DNA from: Nocardia beijingensis NBRC 16342
GTDB taxonomy: Bacteria > Actinomycetota > Actinomycetes > Mycobacteriales > Mycobacteriaceae
Reading direction: 5' to 3'
Length of the DNA stretch: 64,000 bases
Assembly: GCF_001612785.1 (NCBI RefSeq)
Contig: NZ_BDBC01000008.1
Location: forward strand, 1 to 64,000
Below, in pieces: positions 20,401 through 29,149 of the stretch; the stretch's first letter is position 1, and every line of letters begins with the position of its first letter. Made by a program: the position numbers and the translations under genes. The notes below the pieces were generated by a model. The model was not told where the DNA came from and searched no databases. It saw only the letters and a list, made by a program, of their open reading frames with translations.

Positions 20401-21195
20401 ATGACCAACCCGAACGATCCCTGGGGACAGCGGCCGGAGGATGCGCCGACCGAACACCTGGGTCCGCCGGGCAAGTCCGGATACGGTGGCCCCGCGCACA
20501 CCACGGAGTACCCCGACGCGTACGGCACCGGTGCTCCGTCGGCATATCCCCCGACGGAGCATTACGGAGCCTGGGGCCCGCCCGGGGCGAACGCGACGCG
20601 TGAATTCCCGGCCTACGACTCCCAGTGGGCCGCCTACCCGGACACCATCCCGGGCGCGGCGGGGCCGCCTGGTGGCGCGACGCCGCCCGGTGCGGCGCCG
20701 CCGGGACCACCGCCGCCGCGGCGCAACACCGGCCTGTGGATCGCCCTCGGTATCGGCGTCGTCCTCCTGATCGGCGCGATCGGGGTGGTCGCGGGCGTGC
20801 TGCTCGGGTCGGGCGATTCCGGCTCGTCCGACACCGCCGCGGCGGCCTCCACGACGCGCGTCACGACGAGACCCTCGCCGGGAACCAGGACCGCGCAGCC
20901 CACCCCGCCGAGCGGTTTGCCCAGCGTGCCCGGTCTCGGCGATGTCGACGGCCTCGGCGCGACCATGGGCACCATCACCGCCAACGACGGGGGCACCCTG
21001 ACGGTGAGTTCGGTGATGGGCAACACCATTACGGTGCGCACCGACGCGAACACCCAGGTGATCGCGCTGTCCGGTACCAAAGTCTCCGATCTGGCCACCG
21101 GTGAGCTGGTGCTGATCCAGGGCGACAAGGCCGCGGACGGATCGATCCAGGCGAAGGTCATCATCGGCACCTCGCTGCCCGGCGGCGGACGATGA
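20401..21195 (+). CDS. membrane-anchored proline-rich protein with DUF5666-like domain
   Basis: Predicted 264 aa. Residues 1-110 are a cytoplasmic Pro/Gly/Tyr-rich tail (PPGGATPPGAAPPGPPPP), followed by one membrane segment (LWIALGIGVVLLIGAIGVVAGVLL), a Ser/Thr-rich stretch, and an extracytoplasmic domain of about 70 residues (MGTITANDGGTLTVSS through VLIQGDKAADGSIQAKVI). The last domain resembles the small beta domain DUF5666, whose function is unknown. A Pro-rich tail plus one transmembrane helix is common among Nocardia and Mycobacterium envelope proteins. It is probably expressed from a leaderless promoter. It stands before the next gene by 80 nt on the same strand. Confidence 0.75.
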   Translation: MTNPNDPWGQRPEDAPTEHLGPPGKSGYGGPAHTTEYPDAYGTGAPSAYPPTEHYGAWGPPGANATREFPAYDSQWAAYPDTIPGAAGPPGGATPPGAAPPGPPPPRRNTGLWIALGIGVVLLIGAIGVVAGVLLGSGDSGSSDTAAAASTTRVTTRPSPGTRTAQPTPPSGLPSVPGLGDVDGLGATMGTITANDGGTLTVSSVMGNTITVRTDANTQVIALSGTKVSDLATGELVLIQGDKAADGSIQAKVIIGTSLPGGGR

Positions 21196-21261
21196 GCCGC
21201 GCCGGGCGCCGGGGGCGCGAAGCGCCGGGGGTAATGACGGACCATGTCCGGCCCGGACCAT

Positions 21262-21267
21262 TAGGCT
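21262..21267 (+). promoter_or_regulatory. -10 element of a leaderless promoter
   Basis: TAGGCT ends 8 nt before ATG 21276, with no ribosome site between. Confidence 0.5.
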
Positions 21268-21275
21268 AGGCGGCG

Positions 21276-22241
21276 ATGACGGCAATGTGGTTCGGATTGG
21301 CGGCGATCGCGCTCGTGGGCGCGATCGTGCTGCTGTATTTCGATCGGCTCCAGCGGCAGCGGACCGGTCACGCGCGACAGGTCTGGGCGAAGTCGCAGGG
21401 CTATACCTACGTGTCCGTGGAACCCGCGCTGCCGTCCACGTGGCGGCGCGGCGCGCTGACCAAACTGGGCTATCTGTCCGCGGTCGACGTGGTCTCCGGC
21501 ATCCGCAAGGGCGAGAAGTTCGTGCTGTTCGACCTGGAGGACTCCGCGACGCTGGTCGCGGTGCGCCGCCAGATCGGTTCGGACATCGACGTGGACATGC
21601 GGCTGAAGACGGCCGCCCCGCCCAAGGACCACGATCTGGAACTGCTCGGCGCCATCGGTGACCGCGTGGTGTTCGCCACCAATCCCGAAATCGCCAGGCA
21701 CGCCGTCGATCAGCGCATGGTCGCCTTCATCGAGAACCTTCCCGACACCGTGCAGATGCTCTGGAGCGAGGGCAACTGGACGCTGGGCATGCTGCTGGTC
21801 GGCACCACCCCGAAGGACTGGGAAGCCGCGATCGACGCGGTGCTGCGCCTGTCCGGCCTGCTGCACGTGCTGCCGCCGGTCAGCGAGCCGCGCTTCGACG
21901 ACGGCGGACCCGAACCGGCCCGCCCCCGCGCCCGGCAGCGGGGCGACCGGGACGCCGAGGGTGAAGCGGGCGACCGCCCCGAGGCCGACGGCGAACGGTC
22001 CGAAGACGACTCCGATTTCGGCGACCGCGCCGAGGAGCGCCCGGAACCGGCGCGCCGTCCGTCGCTCGCCGTGGTGCCGAACACGCGCGCCCGGGTGCGC
22101 GACGACGAGAAGCCCCGGCCGCGCGAGGAGCGCGACGCCGAGAGCCGCACCGACCCCGAGTCGCGGCAACGGCCGACCGACCCGCCCGGTGGACCGTTCC
22201 ATCCCGGCTTCCGCCCTTACCAGGGACCCGTGCCGAAGTGA
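21276..22241 (+). CDS. conserved membrane protein of the Rv0383c type
   Basis: Predicted 321 aa. One N-terminal membrane anchor (MWFGLAAIALVGAIVLLYF), then a conserved domain of about 190 residues (YLSAVDVVSGIRKGEKFVLFD, DRVVFATNPEIARHAVDQRM, IENLPDTVQMLWSEGNWTLGML), and a long disordered Arg/Glu/Asp/Pro-rich tail from about residue 210. Its position between clpB and pyrE matches M. tuberculosis Rv0383c. No enzymatic motif is visible; the topology suggests the conserved domain is cytoplasmic or periplasmic depending on anchor orientation. The function is unknown. The SDR gene follows after 55 nt. Confidence 0.75.
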   Translation: MTAMWFGLAAIALVGAIVLLYFDRLQRQRTGHARQVWAKSQGYTYVSVEPALPSTWRRGALTKLGYLSAVDVVSGIRKGEKFVLFDLEDSATLVAVRRQIGSDIDVDMRLKTAAPPKDHDLELLGAIGDRVVFATNPEIARHAVDQRMVAFIENLPDTVQMLWSEGNWTLGMLLVGTTPKDWEAAIDAVLRLSGLLHVLPPVSEPRFDDGGPEPARPRARQRGDRDAEGEAGDRPEADGERSEDDSDFGDRAEERPEPARRPSLAVVPNTRARVRDDEKPRPREERDAESRTDPESRQRPTDPPGGPFHPGFRPYQGPVPK

Positions 22242-22296
22242 CCGGCCGCGCGCCCACCGCGGTCGGACCAGAACGACTGCGATCGATCGCGCCGTC

Positions 22297-23100
22297 ATGA
22301 CCGAGCATCCCCGGCTGCCCGGCGCCACCCGCCCTGTGGCGCTGATCACCGGACCGACCTCGGGTATCGGCCGCGGTTACGCGATCAGGCTGGCTTCGCT
22401 CGGCTACGACTTGGTGCTCGCCGCCAGGAACCAGCAGCGGCTCACCGCCCTCGCGGCCGAGGTGGAGCACCGCTTCGCCACCCGCTCGGAGCTGATCGTC
22501 GCCGACCTGGCCGCTGCCGCCGACCGCGAGCGGGTCGCGGCGCGGCTGGCCGACGGCGTCGAATTCCTGGTCAACAACGCGGGTTTCGGGCAATCCGGCG
22601 CGTTCTGGACATTGCCGCCCGAGCGGTTGCAGGAGCAATTGGACGTCAACGTCACCTCGGTGATGCGGCTCACCAGGGCCGCGCTGCCGCCGATGATCGC
22701 GGCGGCCAACGGCCGCGTCGTCAACGTGGCCAGCGTGGCGGGGCTGATTCCGGGACGAGGGTCGACGTACTCGGCGTCCAAGGCCTACGTCGTATCCTTC
22801 ACGGAAGGGTTGGCAGGAGCACTGGCCGGAACCGGAGTCCGGGTCCAAGCCCTGTGCCCTGGATTCGTCCGCACGGAATTCCACCAGCGAGCAGGCATCG
22901 CGATGCCGTCGCTGCCGAAAGCGTTGTGGCTGAGCGTCGAGCAGGTAGTCGCCGGCTCACTGCGTGATCTGGAGAAGGACCGGGTGCTCAGCGTGCCCGG
23001 TATGCAGTACAAAGCGCTCACCACCGTCGCCGGAATGATCCCGCGAACCCTGGGGGCCCGGCTCGATCGCGGGCTGTTCGACGCACGCGGAAGGACTTGA
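22297..23100 (+). CDS. short-chain dehydrogenase/reductase
   Basis: Predicted 267 aa, classical SDR. Cofactor motif ITGPTSGIGRGYA near residue 20, NNAGFG, catalytic Ser in NVASVAGLIPG and the YSASKAY motif with Tyr and Lys about 12 residues later; the end resembles the SadH/DltE-like subgroup. The residue after beta-2 region (AARNQQRL) suggests NADP preference. Its stop is 1 nt before pyrE, so these genes are co-transcribed. ATG 22297 is the first Met before the Rossmann fold; no strong ribosome site is visible. The substrate is unknown. Confidence 0.85.
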   Translation: MTEHPRLPGATRPVALITGPTSGIGRGYAIRLASLGYDLVLAARNQQRLTALAAEVEHRFATRSELIVADLAAAADRERVAARLADGVEFLVNNAGFGQSGAFWTLPPERLQEQLDVNVTSVMRLTRAALPPMIAAANGRVVNVASVAGLIPGRGSTYSASKAYVVSFTEGLAGALAGTGVRVQALCPGFVRTEFHQRAGIAMPSLPKALWLSVEQVVAGSLRDLEKDRVLSVPGMQYKALTTVAGMIPRTLGARLDRGLFDARGRT

Positions 23101-23101
23101 C

Positions 23102-23650
23102 ATGATCGACGTGATTACCAACGACAGGGACCGGCTGGCCGCGCTGGTGCGCGAACTCGCCGTCGTGCACGGCCGGGTGACCCTGTCCTCGGGCAAGGAG
23201 GCCGACTACTACGTCGACCTGCGCCGCGCCACCCTGCATCACAGCGCGGGCCCGCTGATCGGCAAACTGCTGCGCGAACTCGTCGCGGACTGGGACTTCG
23301 ACGCCGTCGGCGGCCTGACCATGGGCGCCGACCCGGTCGCGCTGGCCGTGCTGCACGCGCCCGGCCGCCCGATCGACGCCTTCGTGGTGCGCAAGGCCGC
23401 GAAGTCGCACGGCATGCAGCGCCAGATCGAAGGCCCCGATGTCGCGGGCAAGCGGGTGCTGGTCGTCGAGGACACCACCACCACCGGAAATTCACCCTTG
23501 ACCGCGGTGCGCGCGCTGCGCGACGCCGGCGCTACCGTGGTCGGCGTCGCCACCGTCGTCGACCGGGAAACCGGCGCCGACCAGGTGATCGCCGCGGAAG
23601 GTTTGGAGTACCGGTCGATCCTCGGCTTGAAGGATCTCGCCCTGGGATAG
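23102..23650 (+). CDS. pyrE: orotate phosphoribosyltransferase
   Basis: Predicted 182 aa. It transfers ribose-5-phosphate from PRPP to orotate in de novo UMP synthesis. Features: VTLSSGKEADYYVDLRRATLH (orotate and hood region), GLTMGADPVA, and the PRPP loop VLVVEDTTTTGNSPLTAV with the acidic pair ED followed by TTTTG. Length and order match mycobacterial PyrE (Rv0382c). It overlaps or abuts the SDR stop and is followed by 50 nt before the FabH-like gene. Confidence 0.94.
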   Translation: MIDVITNDRDRLAALVRELAVVHGRVTLSSGKEADYYVDLRRATLHHSAGPLIGKLLRELVADWDFDAVGGLTMGADPVALAVLHAPGRPIDAFVVRKAAKSHGMQRQIEGPDVAGKRVLVVEDTTTTGNSPLTAVRALRDAGATVVGVATVVDRETGADQVIAAEGLEYRSILGLKDLALG

Positions 23651-23700
23651 CCTGGACGATGGTCTAAGTCTTCGAAGGTGAAGGGTCGTGTGAGTCACCA

Positions 23701-24759
23701 GTGGTGAGCATTGCAGTCAACAGGAGCCGCGAGAACGTGGCGATGCTCGGAATCGGCGCTTACCGACCCAAACGCCTGGTCAGCAACGCCGAGGTCTGCG
23801 AGGTCCTCGATTCCACCGACGAGTGGATCTTCGAGCGCACCGGTGTCCGCAACCGGCGCTGGATCAGCGGTGACGAGACGCTCCGGTCGATCGCCGCGGC
23901 GGCGGGCGAACGCGCGATCGTCAACAGCGGCGTCGATCGGTCGAAGATCGGCGCGGTCATCCTGGCCACCTCCAGTTGGCTGACCCTCACCCCGCACGGC
24001 GCGCCGCAGGTGGCCTACGACATCGGCATGAACGGTGTGCCCGCCTTCGACCTGACCTCCGGCTGCGGCGGCTTCGGATACGGCCTCGGCGTGGCCGCCG
24101 ACATGATCCGGTCCGGTTCCGCGGACTACGTGCTGCTCATCGGCGCCGAGACGATGACCGTCGGGCTCGACCCCACCGACCGCGGCACCGCGATGATCTT
24201 CGGTGACGGCGCGGGCGCGGTGGTGGTCGGCCCGAGCGACGAGAACGGCATCTCGCCGACCGTCTGGGGCAGTGACGGCGAGAACGCCGCCGCGATCGCG
24301 CAGGACATCGATTTCCTGGAATACATGCAGCGCGCGCAGGCCATGCAGGGGCTCGACCCGGCCGTGGATCCGGTCGGCCGGATGTCGCTGCGCATGGAGG
24401 GCCCTCGGGTCTTCCGGTGGGCCGCGGTCACACTGCCGCGCGCGCTGTCCACCGCGCTCGAAGTGTCGGGCGTGGCCAAGGAGGACATCGAGGTCTTCGT
24501 CCCGCATCAGGCCAACGCCAGGATCAACGAGCTGATGAAGAAGAACCTCGGGCTCGCCGACGAGATCCCGATGGCCAACGATATCGAGAACACCGGCAAC
24601 ACCTCGGCCGCGTCCATTCCGCTCGCGATCGAGGAGATGCTGGTCACCGGCAAGGCCAAGGGCGGGCAGACGGCGTTGCTGCTCGGCTTCGGCGCCGGGC
24701 TGAGCTACGCGGGCCAGGTCGTCACGCTGCCGCCGGCGCCCGCAGAGCCGAGCTTCTGA
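23701..24759 (+). CDS. beta-ketoacyl-ACP synthase III (FabH-like)
   Basis: Predicted 352 aa. The thiolase fold has the full FabH triad: Cys122 (LTSGCGGFGYG), His269 (VFVPHQANARI) and Asn300 (ENTGNTSAAS). The opening IGAYRPKRLVSNAEVCEVLDSTDEWI is typical. FabH starts fatty-acid synthesis by condensing acyl-CoA with malonyl-ACP; in mycolic-acid bacteria FabH links FAS I to FAS II. Several residues near the triad differ from M. tuberculosis FabH, so chain-length preference is uncertain. The start is one of two consecutive GTG codons at 23701/23704; the ribosome site is weak. It is followed 2 nt later by the YhhN gene. Confidence 0.85.
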   Translation: MVSIAVNRSRENVAMLGIGAYRPKRLVSNAEVCEVLDSTDEWIFERTGVRNRRWISGDETLRSIAAAAGERAIVNSGVDRSKIGAVILATSSWLTLTPHGAPQVAYDIGMNGVPAFDLTSGCGGFGYGLGVAADMIRSGSADYVLLIGAETMTVGLDPTDRGTAMIFGDGAGAVVVGPSDENGISPTVWGSDGENAAAIAQDIDFLEYMQRAQAMQGLDPAVDPVGRMSLRMEGPRVFRWAAVTLPRALSTALEVSGVAKEDIEVFVPHQANARINELMKKNLGLADEIPMANDIENTGNTSAASIPLAIEEMLVTGKAKGGQTALLLGFGAGLSYAGQVVTLPPAPAEPSF

Positions 24760-24761
24760 GC

Positions 24762-25469
24762 ATGCGGCCGTTCCGAGCCGGGTATCTCGTGGCGGCGGCG
24801 CTCACCGTCTACGGTGCGGTCACCGGGCGGGAGAAGGCGCAGTGGATCGCCAAGCCGCTGCTGATGCCGCTGCTGGCGGCGGATGTGGCGACCGAAGGCA
24901 GAGAACTGCCGTCCACCGAGCGCACGGTGCTGATCGGGTCGCTCGGCGCGGCCACGGTCGGCGACATCCTCCTCATCGATCCGGATGACGACCGCAGGCT
25001 GATCGCCGGCGCGTCGTCCTTCGCGGTGATGCAGGCCGGATACGCCTCGCTGTGGTGGCGTATGGGTGGCAGGCCCGCCGCCGGGGTGGCCCTGCCACGG
25101 GTGGCCGCCTGGCTGGGTGCGGCCGGATTGCTGCGGAAGAAAGCCCCTGCGGTGGCCGCACCGCTGACCGCCTATGGCGTCACCTTGGGGGCCGCGGCCG
25201 TGCTCGCCTCGGACCCTGCGCTGGCTCCCGGCACGAAAAACGTTGCGGGCGTGAACATTCCCGGCGCGGATCCGCGCAGTCGCCTCGGCCTCGGCGCACT
25301 GCTGTTCACCGTGTCGGACGGGCTCATCGTGGTGCGGCGGTTGTTCGCTCGCGGTCAGCGGGCGCGCCGGGTGACCGAAGGCGTGATCCTGGCGACCTAC
25401 ACGGCCGCGCAATACCTGCTCGCCGATCCGAAAGCGCACGTGAAGCCGGTGCTCACAGCACCAGAATGA
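24762..25469 (+). CDS. YhhN family membrane protein (lysoplasmalogenase-like)
   Basis: Predicted 235 aa, nearly all membrane helices (about seven or eight), with the YhhN/TMEM86 layout: GREKAQWIAKPLLMPLL, the acidic loop VGDILLIDPDD with a conserved Asp, and LGLGALLFTVSDGLIVVRRL near the C-terminus. Animal TMEM86B hydrolyses the vinyl ether of lysoplasmalogen; bacterial members are mostly untested. ATG 24762 lies 2 nt after the FabH-like stop, so the two are co-translated and may act on related lipids. The 3' end overlaps the convergent gene by 17 nt. Confidence 0.75.
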   Translation: MRPFRAGYLVAAALTVYGAVTGREKAQWIAKPLLMPLLAADVATEGRELPSTERTVLIGSLGAATVGDILLIDPDDDRRLIAGASSFAVMQAGYASLWWRMGGRPAAGVALPRVAAWLGAAGLLRKKAPAVAAPLTAYGVTLGAAAVLASDPALAPGTKNVAGVNIPGADPRSRLGLGALLFTVSDGLIVVRRLFARGQRARRVTEGVILATYTAAQYLLADPKAHVKPVLTAPE

Positions 25470-25899
25470 TGCGATCCCGGTTCGCCGGGTCGACGCGGAT
25501 CGAGAGGATCTCGCCGACCGCGAGCCGGGGTTTGTCGGCCGGGGTGGCATCGAAAACCACCGTGCCACGGTAACTCTCGGAGCCGGGGACGGTGAGTTCG
25601 AGATCCAGCTCGGTGAGTTCGGTGTGATGATCGGTGCGCTCCAGCGGGTGCACGCCCTCGACGGTCGCCCACCCTTCCAAGCCGTGCCGCCACAATTGAC
25701 GATCCGCCTTGGACGGCCGCCCGGCGAGCATCATCCCGACGCCGAGGCACGAGCCGAACAACCCGACCAGCGCCACGATCTGATACGGCACCGTTCCCGA
25801 CGGCGTCCGGTGCACCACCCACCCCAGCCACAGTGCCAGCAGGATCAGATACCCGGCGGTCACCCCGAGCACCGTGCGCAGTATCCGCTCGTGATCCAT
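25453..25899 (-). CDS. small membrane protein with beta domain
   Basis: Predicted 148 aa. Two N-terminal membrane helices (ILRTVLGVTAGYLILLALWLGWVV and VPYQIVALVGLFGSCLGVGMML) and a C-terminal domain of about 80 residues predicted as beta strands (GWATVEGVHPLERTD, YRGTVVFDATPAD, GEILSIRVDPANRDRIIL). The last part recalls the DUF3592-type domain (VDPxNP-like end). Function unknown. ATG 25899 has GGAGG 5 nt upstream; longer versions would lack it. It overlaps the YhhN gene tail-to-tail. Confidence 0.65.
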   Translation of the reverse strand: MDHERILRTVLGVTAGYLILLALWLGWVVHRTPSGTVPYQIVALVGLFGSCLGVGMMLAGRPSKADRQLWRHGLEGWATVEGVHPLERTDHHTELTELDLELTVPGSESYRGTVVFDATPADKPRLAVGEILSIRVDPANRDRIILVL

Positions 25900-25962
25900 A
25901 CCAGCCTCCACCCCGAGTGCCAGACCTCCAGGATAGGCCCGCACACCTTCGGCGGTGCTGAC

Positions 25963-26541
25963 CTATCCGCCGAGATAATCGCTCGACAGGGCGACAAGGT
26001 CGATCGTGACCGGCGTTCCCGCCAGATCGACTGTCACCGAGCCCGACCGCTCGGCGACCAGCTCGTAGTCGCTGTCGATCAGTCGGTAGGCGCTGAGGCT
26101 GGCCGGTTCATCGAGATCGACGAGCCAATAGTGCTCGATGCCGACTTCGGCGTATTCGAAGAACTTGGTGACACGATCGGTTCGCCGGGAACCAGCCGAC
26201 AGAATTTCGACGGCGAGTTTCACATCCTCCGGATGCACGCGTGCGAGATCGTCGGTGAGCGCTTTGCGGCGGATGACCAAGACGTCCGGCACGCGCACCG
26301 TAGGAGGTTGCGCCGGATCGACCACCAACTCGGCTTCGCCCACTGCAGCGAGCTCTTTCGGTAGTTGAGGGTGGATTTGCGCCGCGAGCTGCCAGACCGC
26401 GAATTGATGACGCACGACCGGCCTCGGTGACACGACCAGAACCCCCTCGACAAGCTCGTAATTTCGGCTGCTGTCCTCCGGCAGCGCGATCCAGTCCTCC
26501 AGGGTCAGCAGATGATCAGGCCAGTTCACTTCGACGGTCAT
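25963..26541 (-). CDS. Uma2 (DUF820) family nuclease-like protein
   Basis: Predicted 192 aa. Restriction-endonuclease-like fold with YELVEGVLVVSPRPVVRHQ, VPDVLVIRRKAL as the metal-binding Asp strand, VKLAVEILSAGSRRTD with the E..S pattern, and TKFFEYAEVGIEHYWLVD. The elements match the PD-(D/E)XK-type catalytic core of Uma2 proteins. Such proteins are abundant in cyanobacteria and Nocardia-like actinomycetes; biological role unknown. The start is fixed by GGAGGAAGCG before ATG 26541. It stands alone with no toxin, methylase or integrase partner. Confidence 0.8.
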   Translation of the reverse strand: MTVEVNWPDHLLTLEDWIALPEDSSRNYELVEGVLVVSPRPVVRHQFAVWQLAAQIHPQLPKELAAVGEAELVVDPAQPPTVRVPDVLVIRRKALTDDLARVHPEDVKLAVEILSAGSRRTDRVTKFFEYAEVGIEHYWLVDLDEPASLSAYRLIDSDYELVAERSGSVTVDLAGTPVTIDLVALSSDYLGG

Positions 26542-26707
26542 CGCTTCCTCCCCTCCCCGCACGGATACCGCGTTGGGGCCAGTTTGGCACACCAGGCCGA
26601 CAAACCACAGCGACGTCGGCTCTCGAGTCGTAATACCGCCAGGACGCGGCGGCGGAGGGAAGCTGCCCGTCGAAAAGTGGTGTGTGCGCACCCCCACTGG
26701 CACCCAT

Positions 26708-26713
26708 TACGAT
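26708..26713 (+). promoter_or_regulatory. -10 element of a leaderless promoter
   Basis: TACGAT ends 7 nt before ATG 26721; no Shine-Dalgarno sequence is present. Confidence 0.55.
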
Positions 26714-26720
26714 CCTGCTG

Positions 26721-27056
26721 ATGAGCTACCCGCCGCAGCCGCCGCCGTACGGCTATCCAGCCTATGGGGCCTACGGAGCACCGGACCATCCGCAATCCAC
26801 CACGATCTTGATCCTGGGCATCCTGAGTCTCGTGCTGTGCCAGCTCATGGGGCCTTTCGCGTGGGTGATGGGCAAGCGGGCGCTCAACGAGATCGACGCG
26901 TCCGGTGGGACCATCGGTGGCCGGGGGAATGTCAACGCCGGGTACATCTGCGGCATCATCGCGACCGCGCTGATGGCGCTGAGCCTGCTGTTCCTGCTGT
27001 TGATGCTGGTGCTCGCCTTGGCAGGCGCGTTCGCGGGGAGTTCGTCCAGCTACTGA
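26721..27056 (+). CDS. DUF4190-type small membrane protein
   Basis: Predicted 111 aa. A short Pro/Tyr/Gly-rich cytoplasmic start (SYPPQPPPYGYPAYG) is followed by two membrane helices, the first ILILGILSLVLCQLMGPFAWVMG and the second IIATALMALSLLFLLLMLVLALA, joined by a basic/acidic loop (KRALNEIDASGG). This is the DUF4190 pattern, common in actinobacteria, without known function. Expression is probably leaderless. It precedes trmH by 19 nt on the same strand. Confidence 0.7.
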   Translation: MSYPPQPPPYGYPAYGAYGAPDHPQSTTILILGILSLVLCQLMGPFAWVMGKRALNEIDASGGTIGGRGNVNAGYICGIIATALMALSLLFLLLMLVLALAGAFAGSSSSY

Positions 27057-27075
27057 GCCACCGGTCGCGGGCACG

Positions 27076-27786
27076 ATGGCCGGAATTAGCATCGTGGGGG
27101 TGAGTCACCCAGTGCCGGACGCGGCGGAGCAGGATCTACCGGGCCCGACGGAGTGGGGCGAGCACCCGAACGGCGTCGGTCCGTGGGCGAGCGAGCACGC
27201 CGAGCCGCCGCCGGACGACCCGCGCCTGGATCCCGAGCTGCTGGCCGGAGGCGACCGCCGCAATGTGGTCGACGCCTACCGGTACTGGAGCCGCGAGGCG
27301 ATCGTGGCCGACATAGACCGGCGCAGGCACCCGTTCCACGTCGCGATCGAGAATTTCGGGCACGACGCGAACATCGGCACGGTGGTCCGCACGGCGAACG
27401 CTTTCGCCGCCGCGGCCGTGCACATCGTCGGGCGACGGCGCTGGAATCGCCGCGGCGCCATGGTGACCGACCGTTACCAGCACATCCGCCACCATGCCGA
27501 CATCGGCGAACTGCTGGCGTTCAGCGAGCAGGCCGGACTGACCGTGGTCGCCGTCGACAACGTGCCCGGCTCGGTGCCGCTGGAGACCGTCACGCTGCCG
27601 CGCGCGTGCCTGCTGCTGTTCGGCCAGGAAGGCCCCGGCGTCACCGACCACGCCAAGCAGGCCGCCTTGATGACGGTGTCGATCGCGCAGTTCGGCTCCA
27701 CCCGCAGTATCAACGCCGGAGTCGCCGCGGGAATCGCGATGCACGCCTGGATCCGGCAACACGCCGATCTGACGACCGCATGGTGA
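27076..27786 (+). CDS. TrmH/SpoU family RNA 2'-O-methyltransferase
   Basis: Predicted 236 aa. The SPOUT knot motifs are present: motif 1 HDANIGTVVRTANAF, motif 2 LLLFGQEGPGV, motif 3 STRSINAGVAAGIAMHAW. It would methylate the 2'-OH of tRNA or rRNA with S-adenosylmethionine. It corresponds in position and type to M. tuberculosis Rv0380c. The first about 45 residues are acidic and Pro-rich, without family similarity, so a shorter start at GTG 27100, which is preceded by GGGGG, is possible. It probably forms a unit with the DUF4190 gene upstream. Confidence 0.85.
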   Translation: MAGISIVGVSHPVPDAAEQDLPGPTEWGEHPNGVGPWASEHAEPPPDDPRLDPELLAGGDRRNVVDAYRYWSREAIVADIDRRRHPFHVAIENFGHDANIGTVVRTANAFAAAAVHIVGRRRWNRRGAMVTDRYQHIRHHADIGELLAFSEQAGLTVVAVDNVPGSVPLETVTLPRACLLLFGQEGPGVTDHAKQAALMTVSIAQFGSTRSINAGVAAGIAMHAWIRQHADLTTAW

Positions 27787-27912
27787 GTGCCGGGCCGCGC
27801 TCGGTGCGCTGAGCAGGCGATCTTCGCCCGCCGAAGCCCACCGGCACGATTGCACATCGCTTTCGTAACAAATCGGGCGCATAAATGCGTTCTGGCCTGG
27901 CACCATTGACCC

Positions 27913-29142
27913 ATGACCTCGCGGAGCGACGATATCGAGGTGCCGAGCGTGGAGCACGCCGAGACGGGCTCCGCGGCACCGCGTCCGCCGGCCGGCCGTG
28001 CAGCGGCGGACCGGGAAGCCGTCGCGCCCGCGACGCTGTGGTCCGAACGGGCCGACATGGCCGAATCGTCGATCGTCTCCCGGCATCTGCGCGCGCTGTG
28101 GGCGCTGCCGGGCACCGAACTCGGCGTGGTCGGCTGGCCTGCGACCAAGCGCGAGCGAATCTTCGGCGCATGGCACTACTGGTGGCAGGCGCATCTGATC
28201 GAGTGCGCGATCGACGCCGCGAACCGGGCGCCGACGCCGTTGCGCCGCAAGCGAATCGCCGCGCTGGCGCGCTCGCACCGCTTCCGCAACATCACCGGCT
28301 GGACCAACCGGTACTACGACGACATGGCCTGGCTGGCCATCGCGCTGGAGCGTGCGGAGCGGACCCAGGGGGCCGACGTGCGCACCGCGCTGGTCGCGTT
28401 GGAGAAGCGCCTGTACGACGGCTGGCAGCCCGAGGTCGGCGGCGGCCTGCCGTGGCGCATCGGCTCGGACTACTTCAACGCACCCGCGAACGGTCCCGCC
28501 GCGATCGCGCTGCTGCGTCTCGGGCGCGTCCAGCGCGCCCAGGAGATGTCCGACTGGTTGGACGCGACGCTGCGCGATCCGGAGACCGGGTTGATTCTCG
28601 ACGGCATCCACCTGCCCTCCGGCGAGATCGAACGTCCGGTGTTCACCTACTGCCAGGGCGTGGTGCTCGGCCTGGAGACCGAGCTGGCGGTGCAGACCGG
28701 CGAACCGAGGCACACCGAGCGCGTGCACCGGCTGCTCGCGGCCGTCGAGGAGCACATGACCACCAACGGCGTGGTCAACGGCGGCGGGGGCGGTGACGGC
28801 GGGCTGTTCAACGGCATCCTGGCCCGGTACCTGGCCTTGGTCGCGGTGATGCTGCCGGGTGAGGACGCTCAACAGGTCGCCGACCGCCGTGCGGCCGCCG
28901 CGATCGTCACCGCGTCCGCGAAGGCGGCGTGGGCCAACCGGCTGCAGGTCGAGGGCGAGCCACTGTTCGGGCACGACTGGAGCAAGCCCGCGCAGCTGCC
29001 CGGCGGCAGCGCGGGAGCGGGTTACTTCACCTCCGGCGGCTCGGTCACCTCGTCGAAGGTGCCGGGACGCGACATGTCGGTGCAGTTGTCCGGCTGGCTG
29101 CTCATGGAGGCGGCCTACCAGGTCAGCGCCGCGGGACTGTGA
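27913..29142 (+). CDS. GH76 family alpha-1,6-mannanase-like protein
   Basis: Predicted 409 aa. (alpha/alpha)6-barrel glycosidase of family 76. The catalytic Asp-Asp pair is in NRYYDDMAWLAIAL, about residues 134-137; GGGLPWRIGSDYFNAPANGPAAIALLRLG and NGGGGGDGGLFNGILARYL are further family blocks. GH76 enzymes cleave alpha-1,6-mannan. The M. tuberculosis counterpart next to DedA and fba is Rv0365c, which I recall is called LamH and trims mannan of lipoarabinomannan. No signal peptide is visible, so the location is unclear. It is convergent with the DedA gene, 7 nt apart. Confidence 0.88.
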   Translation: MTSRSDDIEVPSVEHAETGSAAPRPPAGRAAADREAVAPATLWSERADMAESSIVSRHLRALWALPGTELGVVGWPATKRERIFGAWHYWWQAHLIECAIDAANRAPTPLRRKRIAALARSHRFRNITGWTNRYYDDMAWLAIALERAERTQGADVRTALVALEKRLYDGWQPEVGGGLPWRIGSDYFNAPANGPAAIALLRLGRVQRAQEMSDWLDATLRDPETGLILDGIHLPSGEIERPVFTYCQGVVLGLETELAVQTGEPRHTERVHRLLAAVEEHMTTNGVVNGGGGGDGGLFNGILARYLALVAVMLPGEDAQQVADRRAAAAIVTASAKAAWANRLQVEGEPLFGHDWSKPAQLPGGSAGAGYFTSGGSVTSSKVPGRDMSVQLSGWLLMEAAYQVSAAGL

Positions 29143-29149
29143 CCGCGGA